A stretch of 64,000 nt of DNA from Diospyros lotus (Eukaryota; Streptophyta; Magnoliopsida; Ericales; Ebenaceae): contig NC_068349.1 of the NCBI RefSeq assembly GCF_014633365.1, forward strand, positions 32,936,753 through 33,000,752. Reading direction: 5' to 3'. The notes under the pieces were generated by a model that was given only the letters and a program-made list of their open reading frames with translations, made no database searches and was not told the origin of the DNA. Each line of letters opens with the position of its first letter. The stretch's first letter is position 1. Positions 10,563 to 41,100 of the stretch are shown here, in pieces. The position numbers were made by a program, and so were the translations under genes.

Positions 10563-13500
10563 TTGGCTGAGTATCGTCAGCTTCGGGCAACTCAGCAGGC
10601 CTCATCTCCTGTATCTTCTATTGCCCATGGATCTACTTCTTCTACACAGTCATCTAATAGTACTCCTCATATTTACGTTACTCGTTCTCAACTTAGTCCT
10701 TGGATTCTTGATTCAGCCGCTTCAAAGCATATTTCCGATAATAAGTCCTTATTCTCTCATTTTGATTCCTCTACGTCCCTTCCTCCTATAACTGTAGCTG
10801 ATGGGTCTAAAACCCTTCCCACTGGTATCGATAGGGTTGATCCACTTCCGCCTATTCTTTTAATTCTGTTTTACATGTCCCTAGTTGTCCATATAGTCTC
10901 ATTTCTATTCGTCGTCTCACTCATTCTTTAAACTGTCATGTTATCTTTGATTTTGATTCTGTTTTTGTGCAGGATCGAGGTACAGGACGAACAATTGGCA
11001 TTGGATGTAAGTTTGAGGGACTTTACCATCTTGCCCTATCGTCTTCTATGGCATCTGCTTGAGCTACTACACGGGGCATCTCCTCTTCAAATTCATTCAC
11101 GGCTTGGTCATCCTCACTTATCTACTCTTCGACAGATAATTCCTTCATTGTCTTCACTGACTGTTCTAGAATGCGAGTCTTGTCAACTAGGAAAATATGT
11201 TCGTTCTTCGTATCCTAATCGTCTTAACAAACGAGCTGATGCTCTCTTTGATCTTGTCCATTCAGATATTTGGGGTCCTAGCAGAGTCAAGTCTAAACAA
11301 GGTTTCTCCTATTTTGTTACATTCGTTGATGATCATTCTCATTGTACTTGGCTTTATTTAATGAAAGATCGTACTAAATTGCAATCTTTATTCACTTCCT
11401 TTTGTAATGAAATTTCTACTCAATTTGGTTGTTCCATTTAGATTCTTCACAGTGATAATGCCAAGGAATATTGTTTTCATGCATTTCAGGCTTTTCTCTC
11501 ATCTCGGGGTATTGTTCATCGGTTTTGTTGTCCTTATACTTCTCAACAAAATGAGGTGGTAGAACGTAAAAATTGCCATCTTATTGAAACTGCTCGAACA
11601 CTTCTCCTTCACATGTATGTTCCTCCTATCTTTGGGTATGCCGCTCTTCTCACTTCTAGTTATCTAATCAACCAGATGCCATACACTATTCTGAATAGGG
11701 CCATTCCACATACTTTACTTTTTCCCCCTTCATGTCTTCGAATCAACTTGTTTTGTCCATCTTCTTTCCCTTGGTTGTGATAAATTATCTCCTCGCTCGA
11801 TCAAGTGTGTGTTCCTAGGCTACTCTTATCATTAGAAGGGATATAGGTGCTACTCCCCTGAACTTGGTAGATATTTTCTCTTTTCTAATGCCACATTCTT
11901 CGAGTCTACACCTTTTTTCTCTTCTTTGTCTGATGGGTCTTCTTCCTCCCTTTATGAGGTCATACTTGTCCCTTCTTTTCCTTCTCTAGTCCCAATACCT
12001 GTTTATGCTCCTCTCTAAACTTATCAGCATCGTTCTAAGCCTCCATCAATGCCTTTAGATCTTGTTCCTCCTATTGCAGATGATGGTATTTCTCCAGACT
12101 CATGTCTTCCTCCAGATGGTGCCATTATTCCGTCTCTCTCCGACTCTGCCCAAGTTCCTGTTCACCGTGATACATGTTCCACTCGTAATCCTCATCTGAT
12201 ATATACATTTGTGAGCTATCACTGTTTATCACCTGTTTATTCTGCTTTTGTCTCTACTCTTTCGTCTGTTTCTATCCCTAAGACAAATACTGAAGCTCTT
12301 TCTCACCCTGGGTGGAGACATGCTATGGATGAGGAGATGTCTTCTTTGTTAGCTAATGAGACATGGGATCTAGTTCCTCTCCCTCCGGGGAAGTCTACTG
12401 TTGGTTGTCGACAGGTGTTTACAATTAAGTTGGACCGGATGGTCCTATTGATCATCTAAAGGCTCAGTTGGTTGCTAAGAGCTATACTCAAATTTTTGGC
12501 CTGGATTATAATGATGCATTCTCTCTTGTGGCTAAGATTACTTATGTTCGTGTTTTTCTTGCTATAGCTGCTATGCAACAATGGCCTCTTTATCAGCTAG
12601 ATGTTAAAAATTATTTTCTTCATGGCGACCTTCAAGAAGAAGTGTATATAGAGTAACCTCCTGGTTTTGTTACTCAGGTGGAGACCCGACTGGTATGTCG
12701 CCTGAAAAAGTCCTTATATAGTCTGAAGTAATCTCCTTGGTGCTGGTTTGGTCGCTTCAGTTCGGTCATCCAATCTTTTGGTATGAGTAGAAGTGAAGCT
12801 GATCATTTTGTTTTCTATCACCATTCTCTTGGTGGAGTCATATTATTAGTGGTGTATGTAGATGACATTATTATCACAAGAGATGATGACGTTGGTATTG
12901 GGCAAGTGAAGACTCACTTGCATTCTTATTTTCATACCAAAGATATGGGCAAGTTGAAGTATTTTCTTGGCATTGAGGAAGTATGCCTTGGCATTAAGGA
13001 AGTATGCCCATGGTGCATGCATCTCTCAAAGGAAGTATGCTTTAGATATTTTGGAAGCGACCGGTATGCTTGATTCCCGGCTTATAGATACTCCTATGGA
13101 TCTTAATGTTAAGCTTGTACCAGGACAGGGGGAGCCATTGGAGGATCCTTGGCGATATAGGAGACTGGTTGGGAAGCTTAATTATCTCACCATCACACGA
13201 CCAGACATCTCTTTTGCTATTAGTGTGGTAAGTCAATTCTTGGGCTTTCCATGTGATGGTCCCTGGCACGCTTTAATGTGTATCTTGAGATACATTAAAA
13301 GTGCTCTTGATAAAGGCTTGTTGTTTGAGAACAAAGGGCACAAACAAGTTGCTGGATATTCTGATGTAGATTGGGCTGGTTGTCTCACAGATAGACGCTT
13401 TACCTCAGGTTATTGTATTCTGATTGGAGGAAATTTGGTGTCTTGGAAGAGTAAGAAGTAGAATGTGGTGGCTAGATCTAGTGCAGAAGCGGAATATCTG

Positions 13501-13803
13501 GCTATGACTTAGCCACATGTGAGTTGATTTGGCTCAAGCAACTTTTTACGAAGTTAAAGTTTAGAGATTCAAGACCTATGCAACTTATTTGTAATAATTA
13601 GATGGCTCTTCATATTGCCTCTAATCCAATTTTTCATGAGCGGACCAACCACAGAGATAAATTGTCACTTTGTGAGACAGAAATTGATTTCTAGAGAAAT
13701 TAGTACATCATTTGTTGGGTCTAATGACCAGCTAGCTGATCTTCTTACCAAGCCGTTAGGGGGTCCACGACTTGCTTATATTTGTACCAAACTAGGCACA
13801 TAA
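10563..13803 (+). pseudogene. Element E pol (protease, integrase, RT, RNase H; broken)
   Basis: Protease near 10700-10740 reads WILDSAASKH, with the catalytic Gly replaced by Ala. Integrase: HSRLGHPHLSTL near 11095, CESCQLGK near 11172, VHSDIWGPS near 11257 and the Asp of LHSDNAKEY near 11445, right after a TAG at 11439-11441; the Glu context VVERKNCHL is near 11557. RT: EALSHPGWRHAMDEE near 12292, DVKNYFLHGDL near 12600 and an intact YVDD at 12855-12866. RNase H runs to about 13803 (DVDWAGCLTDRR, then NCHFVRQKL and the LADLLTKPL tail). A short tandem copy of about 15 bp (GAAGTATGCCTTGG-like) sits near 12972-13015. Stops include 12457, 12654, 12728 and 13459. Confidence 0.9.
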
Positions 13804-13829
13804 TATATATGCGCCCGCTTGAGGGGGAG

Positions 13830-14001
13830 TGTTAGAATTAGTATATTATATACAGTGTTGTACATATATATATGTGTAATATATATATATAATAGAGATA
13901 GGGTTGTACCTAGCGCTTTAGCTAGTTGTACCTTATTGGTATATATAGATATATCACATTGTGAATAAGGAAACACAACATTTTTCTCTCAAAAGATCAC
14001 A
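13830..14001 (+). repeat. Element E 3' LTR
   Basis: 172 bp copy of 8646-8817, followed by CTCAA at 14002-14006, then the rest of the D LTR. Confidence 0.93.
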
Positions 14002-14006
14002 CTCAA

Positions 14007-14233
14007 GATAGAATGAAAACTGATTAGAAGAAAATGAGACCCCGAACCCTCTATTTATAGACTATAGAGGGCAGGAATTATAAGGATACTAACCTCGGTA
14101 GCCGCCTTGTACACGTGAGAGTTACTGTTACAATCCCAAACTACCAATCTTCTAGAAGTTTTAATCTAATTCCTTCTCTTCGAACTTCCTCTCCTGTGAC
14201 CATATGTCTAATCCTTAGGCAAATACTTCAACA
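14007..14233 (-). repeat. Element D LTR, outer part with TATA box
   Basis: 5' portion of the minus-strand D LTR. It begins TGTTGAAGTATTTGCC at 14233 (minus strand). A canonical TATAAATAG on the minus strand at 14051-14059 is the probable LTR promoter. Joins 8645 after removal of element E. Confidence 0.78.
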
Positions 14234-33459
<19,226 letters not shown>

Positions 33460-35006
33460 TCGATCTCAGACACAGAGAGACAGAGAGAACACTTGAGTTT
33501 GAATTTCTTCCCCGTCAATAAAGAGCATTGCTGTGCCAACAAATTTGGCAAATTGCACGACAACCCCTAAATTATTATTATTTTATTTAGTCGGTAGCAT
33601 TTTTGGATATTTTACGTAACAGGAGTACATATTTAATAATATTTTTTTAATATTAATTTATATAAAATATAGTCGAATCCAAAGGATTTGTTGAGTACGA
33701 CCCATTTTTTCTACAAATTGAGTATAAAAATTTAATTATCAAATTTGACCAAATTTATTACTATTTCTGCAATCAATTTTATTTTTTAAATTGAGTAATA
33801 TTGTTCTTTTTGTAATTAAAAAAGTTAGATGTTTTCACAATATTCGATTAATAGATAATTTATTAAAAACGTATTGAATGTATATTATATATCAAACTAA
33901 ATAACTTGCTTTGTGTTATGTGTGGTTTAAAATTTTCTTTTATAACTAAAAAAGCTTAAATTTTCTTGTATTTTTGTTGGATTTCAAAAGATTAAATGTA
34001 AACTAAGAATTGCTGTTAAAGAAGAATATAATGGTTTGTTAAAGAGAGAAATTATGAAACATTTTATTTCTAGGGTTAATTACCAAAAGAAACTACTTTA
34101 CCTTTAAACAATTTTTTAATTTTAGATCAAAATTTTAATAGTAATATTTAATTTTTATTTAATTATTTAATATCAATTATGTATTGATGCTAAAATTTTG
34201 TCAACAATATTTGTTTAGTGCTAATATGATGTGTTTAAATGACAGATAAACTTGTTACTCACTATTTTTTAGTCATGTTAGATAGGCAACTTAAGGGTTT
34301 CACCAATTTTTATCATATTCATACCTATTAAATTTTCACGTGAAAAAAAAAAAGAAAAAAATCCCTAAGCCGCCTATATGACATAGATATAATTAGTGAG
34401 ATAGTAAATTCATTTGCCACTTAAAACATCTCATATCAACATTTAACAAACATTATTAACAGAAGTTTTAAGAGTTGTATATATAAACAAAAGATGGATA
34501 CTACCATAAAAAAAATTAAAAATTTAATCTAAAACTAAAAACTCACTTAAAGTTCAGATTTTTTTTGGGTTGATAATTAACCCCTTTGTCTATGTATCAA
34601 TCTATCCCCAATAAAGGGAATTTCAAAATGCTAATTGCTATTAAGGACAATCAAAAAACAAACATACAAAATTCAACTTCAGACCATTTTACTGGGAGCT
34701 CAGTTGTTTATAACATGCATGCATCCCAAATAGCAACTAGAAGATGAAAAGAAGAAAGAGAAAAAGCAGGAGGGAAGAAGGCCATGTTGAGGTGTTTGAT
34801 CACCTCACATTATTGATACCATTCAAAAATCAGTACAAGCTTTTGCAAACAACTAAGAACAAGCTGATGACAATTTTAAAATAAATGCTAATGTGCACAT
34901 TTCTGTACAACCAATTCAGACTACATCTTACAAAATTTTAGAAGGTACTGTCGTGCTATATTTAACTGCTAAACTCTGAAGATGATCAGCAAGATAGGTA
35001 GGTAGT
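33460..35006. other. Intergenic region: AUG7 promoter and 5' UTR, SEC23 3' UTR
   Basis: 33460-33560 is probably AUG7 5' UTR. 33580-34650 is extremely AT-rich and has no gene. SEC23 3' UTR should occupy roughly 34750-35006. A clear TATA box or poly(A) signal cannot be fixed by eye because the whole stretch is AT-rich. Confidence 0.5.
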
Positions 35007-35147
35007 CTATTGAACTGCTAACCGCTGCAAATGATCTAAGAAGACTTCAAAACTCACATCATCTGTAAAGAGAACTTCCCTTTCAGGAGCAGGAATATCA
35101 GAGCTGTATGTAGATGAAGGATTCAATTTTGCCAGCATAAAACGAGC
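35007..35147 (-). CDS. SEC23: SEC23 last exon
   Basis: After acceptor [27 protein letters not shown] then [20 protein letters not shown] and TAG at 35009-35007. Confidence 0.95.
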   Translation of the reverse strand, partial: ARFMLAKLNPSSTYSSDIPAPEREVLFTDDVSFEVFLDHLQRLAVQ

Positions 35148-38100
35148 CTGCACGATACATTGGTTGAGAACTGTATTATTACAACTGACTGTTGAGAATA
35201 AAAGTCAAGCTAAAGCACAAATCAGTCTAATCACGTAAGAAACAAAACCAGTATATATGGTAACTTACGCAGTCACCCCCCCCCCCCCCAAAAAAAAAAA
35301 AAAAAAAAGAAAGGAAAGAATAGAAAAGAAAAAATGAAGTGGAAAAGAAAAAAACAATAGAAGATACAAAAAAGGACAAAACAGTAAGAATAAGACACAA
35401 CCTAGACGAGAAAGACCTTTCAAAATTAATGGTATTTTGAGAATGACATTAGACCACTAAATTCATAGACACATCCATTTAAATCCATAAAAGAAATCAT
35501 GTTTGCACAGTTCCACTATGGCACATGCTTCAGTAATTTCCTTTTAGAAACAACAAAGGTTGAAAAACTTTTGTTACAATGCAAGATCTAATTTTACCAG
35601 TTATCATAAGGAATGACGACAACATATCAAGTTATCAACCTTTAATCCTACAAGTGGGGTTGGTTACAAAAATTCGAGCTTGCAATCCTTTTTATCTATG
35701 GTCATCTCTCCTCTAAGCCCTCATAACTCCTATCATATTTAAGAGTTTCCCACTAAGTTTTTCTTGGTTTCCTCTAGCTTTCTTGCTAAAGGCTTGCTCT
35801 ATTCCATCCATTCTCCTTGAAGGAGTCAAAAGCCCCTATTAATTTTCTCATATAACTGAACCATCTTATCAGAACCAACCATCTAAAACAACAACATATC
35901 AAGCCCTATTAGCTTTTCATTTTGATTTCTATCATTGCCAAATGGATACATTTAAAATCTCTGACATCCACAAACACACATATATTCATAAGCATACATG
36001 GGTAGCCTTTAGTAGAAAGCATTTTCTCATATTCCTTTGCGACTATCTATTGCAAAGAATTCATTTCTTCAAGTAAATAATCAAATACCAACTAAGATTA
36101 CAGAGTTTGTTGTGACATGATCAATTTTTTTTTGCATTTGTCTTAGACCAGATATTTACAAAATATTTGGATGTGTAGAAGCCACCACATATGAAAAACA
36201 AGAGAAATGGGGTTGAGAAAATAAGAATTTCTAAAGACAGACCTTTGTGTCAATCACATTTAATCACATCTCAGACATCATATCTTCAATAGGAACCACT
36301 CTGACCTCATTAAGAATAATCCTTATCTTTGTCATCTTCATATTTTACACATGTTGGTGCTTCACTGCCCAACATTCTACTCTATACAACAAAGTTGGTC
36401 TTATAACCATCTCATAAAATTTTCTGTTTAGTTTTGAGAGAATCTTACCACCACATAAAATGTTCAATTTATTTTTCCATTGCAGCCATCTTGTTTTAAT
36501 TCTATGGGTAACATCCTCATTAATCTCCCCCCATCTTTTTAGATGATTGATCCAAGATATCAAGATTGATTTTTTATTTGGATGACTTGACCTTCAAGTA
36601 CCTTATTTGACTTCTAATAACTAATGTTGACTGGCTGTTTCATCCTTTCTTGTGTCATAGTTGGCAAAAGAGCCTGAGGCGCACCTGGGCACAAGGCTCA
36701 GCTGAGGGCGCTTCTGCACAGCTGAGGCGAGGTGCCCTCCTTAATGTGCACGCCTAGGCTCCAAAGCACATGCCTTCTGCGCTTAGGTAGTTAGGTCATG
36801 TTTTTCTTTTTCCTGATTTCCAAGAGGTTTTAGCATTATTTGTCACTGAAGAATATGTAGTAGTTTGAACAATATGAAAACATAATCACATAAATTGGTG
36901 AGAGACAAGCAAGAAGCTGGTAGCCTGAGGTTTGCAGGATGTCCCATGCACCAGCAGCCTTTCCGGCGAGCTCTCTAACATGCCAGTAAATTTTCAGCAC
37001 ATGGGCCTAACTGTGGCAACTTACTTTTCAGTGGCAGTGTCACTGGAGGCAGGCGAACTTCTGACGACTATTCTTTTATTTTCTGTTGTTGCTTGTGTTT
37101 TATTGAATTTTGTGGGTTTCTTCACTGTTTACACGCCTTTTTTCCTTTATTTGTTATTTTTCATTTCTATTATGCCTGGTATATTGACGGAACTTGTTCA
37201 ATTTTTTTTTCCTTTTATTTTGACATCAAGTTTGTGTTTCATTTATTTAATTTCAATTAACACTTCAAACCTCAAGACAAAAAGAGCCAGTTTTCAGGTG
37301 TCAGCAAGTTCCATTAATATAAGTATTTTTATACAAATTTTTGAATCCCTTATGATTATATTCTTCTTGCAAGTTCCATCAATATAAGTATTTTTACAAA
37401 AAAAAAAAAAATCTTTATTTGTTATTTTTTTCTTTATTTCTTTTTGAGTTTTTTCACTCTTCACACTTCACTAACTTTCTTTGCTTTTTTCAATCAATGT
37501 TGTATTTCTTTTTATAGAATTTCAATGAATTTTTTTGCTAGGTAATTTCAATGATTTTTTTATGTAACAGTAAAACAATTTTATGTTTTTCTTTCTTCTA
37601 ATTTTTTATTTATTTTATTGTTTTAGACTTCTAGGTACTTTCTTGAAATACTAAGTTGTTATTAATTTATTATAATGGTTGAAATAAAATTAGTTGTTAT
37701 TACAATAATATAGTGTTGGTAGCGTGTTATTTATTTTATGAGGTTGCATTTAACTCTCTATTGGTATATAATGAAAAGAATGATGTATTATGTATTTTTA
37801 TACAAATTTTGAATAAATGTGCACCTCACATCCAAAAAGCCAATACCTCATTGCCTTAGGTGCCACCTTTGAGCTTGTTGTGACCCAAAGAATTAGGAGA
37901 TAGCAGAAAACAATAGTTTAAGTGTTATTTTACAATTACAACCATTAACAAAATCTGTTAATGTAGCCAAATAACTGTTTTAAATAACTGAATAACTATT
38001 GTAAGTAACTATTGTAGGTAGATATATGGCTATGCCACTTTGTATCGAGATTAGGAATTAATTAATTGAAGTTCTCTCATTTTCTCTCTATCCATTCTCT

Positions 38101-41100
38101 GTTATTCTTTCTGTTTTCTCCCTAAATTCTCTCATTTCTCTCTCTTTCTTTCTTGATTGTCAACTAAGAACCCTAGATTCAAAACCTAGGATCTTGACAA
38201 TTGGTATCAGAGTTGTTGGTTCTTGGACTGCTATTCACGACAGCATGAATCTGCAAGTTTAGGGCCATGGCGAACAGTACTCAAATGAAGCAACTGGAGG
38301 CACAGATCAACTAGATTAACTCCCTAGTGACCAATTTGGAGACTCAAATGGAAGCATTAGAGTCTGGGGCGAGCAAGAATCAAGAAAGTATTCAGTCGTT
38401 GGAAAACAGGCTGGATGCTTCGATGGAGGGTTTGGCCAAGAGGATGGATGGGGATGTCACGACCCTTGGGTTATTTTAGGGTTAAAGCCGTAATTGGTTA
38501 CATTGTTGGTTAGGAAATGCTATTAGTTCTGTTGTAGTGCACATGGTGCTGTTCCTAGACTCAACTTCTAATTGAACAGCCTATAAATAGGCCATAGTAT
38601 GTAGAGAAAGGTATGCTGAAAGAATAGAATGAATTCATGTTTTCCCTCCCTATTTTCTCTCTATGATTCTTTCCTTGCTCTCCCTCATTTCTCTGATTTC
38701 TGCAATATATCTCCCTCCAATTTCTTCTCCGTTCCTCTTCCAAATTCCTCTCATTTCTTTCCTAGACCCTAGCTAAGCCCTAGGGTCGTGACATTTGGTA
38801 TCAGAGCCAGTCGTCCTCGGCTGTGATTCCGACGTCAGGCCGCGTGTTGATCTGTTTAATTGAAGCGCGCCAGAAGGTGTTCGGAATGGCAGAAGGCGAT
38901 CGATGAATCACTTCGAGTCCAGTGATGATTCAAAATTGAACGTTGTTGTTCCAATGATTCGGAAATTGAAGCGAACATTGCTGTTTGGACAATACGGAAA
39001 TTGAAAGCGGACTAGAAGGACTCTTGACAACAAGGAACGTGACTGGAAGAGACAAGGCGTGGAAGCAAACCAGGCGAGTCCTTCGAGTAACTTTTGGTGG
39101 ATTTGAAGGCGCGGAACCCCAATGATTTCGATTGAGATTACAGTGAATAAGGAAGGCGGTCGATTATAGATCAGTTGCAAGTGGCGAGGCCGAGCAAGGC
39201 AATTTCGACTCGGAATTGGAGACGAAGCAAAGCAGCTAGGTGAGTTCCGACAGTGACTCCGAGAGAATCTAAAGGTAGTTCAGGGTGGTGTGGTTGGAAG
39301 TGGATGCAAGCTTGGGCGATTACGGAAACAGATAGTTCAGGCGAGTTCGAGCAGCGATTTTGTCTACATTTCAGATCTAAGTAGGAAGGAAACAAGGATT
39401 GATCCGAGATCCGCTGGTGAATTCCAATCGAATATTGGCTGTAATTCTAGTTCGGGATTTGAAGGCGACTTGGCTAGGCAATTCCGATGCACGAGGAGGT
39501 GAGTGTGGGCTCGGAACTGAAGGCGAAGAAGGCCGATCAATCCTTGGCCGTGAATTTCCAGTGATATAGTCAAACTCTCGAAGAGCTTCAACGGATCACA
39601 TCGGCCAACATTTCCGATCCAATTCTGAAGGAACCAAGGGCCGATTGTAACCAGGCGAGCAAGCAACTATCGGTCAATCTTGGGAGGCGAAGCAAGAGGA
39701 GGACGTTCGGCCGCGAACTTCGATTTGAATTGCGTAGGCGGAGCTGGTTCCGTAATCTAATCTGACTGAAAATTGGAGGCGATGTTCCTCAGAGAGGAAT
39801 CGAACGCAACCGACCTTGATCTTAGCTGTAATCTGGAAGTGGAGTTCTGCGATTTGAGCCAAGGCAGAGACAAGGAATTTCGGTGGTTACGGAGCTTGGT
39901 CGGTGATTGGGTGTGGAATCGAACAAGTTACGAAAGGAGATTCAAGAAGCAGCAAACTCTGGGAAATTCTGGAGCAAATTGGACGGTGATTAGGCATGGG
40001 TTGGGGTGATTATTGAATCTGATTTACCGAAGGAAGCTAGCAATCGATTCGGAAGCCTCTTTGTCAGTCGGGAGTCATCGCTTAGTGAGCTGCTCCAATT
40101 TATTGCTTGAGATCGGTCGGATTAACTGAATTGAGAGACAAAGACATCGATTCCAGCTGGAGGAGAAGTCACTATTGGCTATTGCGATCAACTTTCGGCT
40201 GCTCATCTAAAGGTGATTTGATTCTGTATGGTTAAGTAACAGACCAGTACGCATGTTGTGTTGCTGTTTGTGATCAGAAGGTAGCAAGGCCAAGCAGCGC
40301 GGGATCCAGAAAGAGAAATCCAGCTTTAGGTGCATGCTGTGGCTGCCACATTGATTTGTCCTAACACCAAACGGTTAGGCAAATTCGATTGGGCAACCTG
40401 GAGATCAACCATAGCTGAATTGAGGTTGAGGAAAGTAGGAAGTTGCGGTCGGAAGTGGTAAGAAGGGAATTGATTTTTTCCCGAAGCAGCTTGTGGTCTT
40501 TGGAAGTTATTACAGAGGCGGGCAATTGCTGATCTACAGCGATTCCTATCTGATTTTGAAGGAGACTCAGGGAGCCGAGTGATTGTCACGGCTGCATTTC
40601 GGATCAGGCGATTATTGGAGGCTGTTCAGCAACAGCTGGACTTTGGAGGCTGCTCCTGCATCGGGGATTAAGGATTGCTGAATTTTAATACAAGGAGGAG
40701 TTACTGAAGGGATCCTTAGAGACTGATCCTTAAAGGCTGTTACATGTGCAATTTCAAAGAATTGAATTGAGGAGATGGCCGAAGGACTAATTGCTGCAAC
40801 AAAGGAAGTTAAGGACCTTTGTAGGCAACTGGACGATTTTTTGATCATGTGTTCACATAAATTTCAGACTGCTAATCGGACTTTGTCGACTTCAGTTCCA
40901 AGTGCCGATTTGCCCACTCTTGCTCCATTGGCTATTCCGATGTTTGACAAGGATAGGCCAAAATGGTGGATCTGGCAATGTGAGCGGGTGTTCTACCAAC
41001 ACCGAGTAGCTGAAAAGGAGAAGGTAAAAATGGCTGCAACTAATTTGAGTGGAATTCCAAGCGTTTGGTTTTAGAATTGGAGCTGGGGAAGGGTAGAATG

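Larger units (their letters stand above)
8646..14001 (+). mobile_element. Element E: complete copia LTR retrotransposon nested in the D LTR
   Basis: LTRs of 172 bp (8646-8817 and 13830-14001), PBS, long leader, gag, PR-IN-RT-RH, polypurine tract GCTTGAGGGGGAG at 13817-13829, and perfect CTCAA target duplications. LTRs differ by about 5 substitutions plus a dinucleotide length change (about 3%). Gag and pol belong to the same lineage as element K. Not competent: several stops and frameshifts, and the protease motif reads DSA instead of DSG. Confidence 0.93.

Noticed and set aside
36932..37387. 151-codon hydrophobic plus-strand frame
   Set aside because: Composition (Phe/Leu/Ile from a T-rich stretch) accounts for it; no conserved membrane-protein motif and it lies inside a repeat-like block.
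39171..40848. Several 60-100 codon frames on both strands in the element I leader
   Set aside because: They overlap one another on opposite strands, have no known motif and are expected from GC-rich repeated leader sequence.
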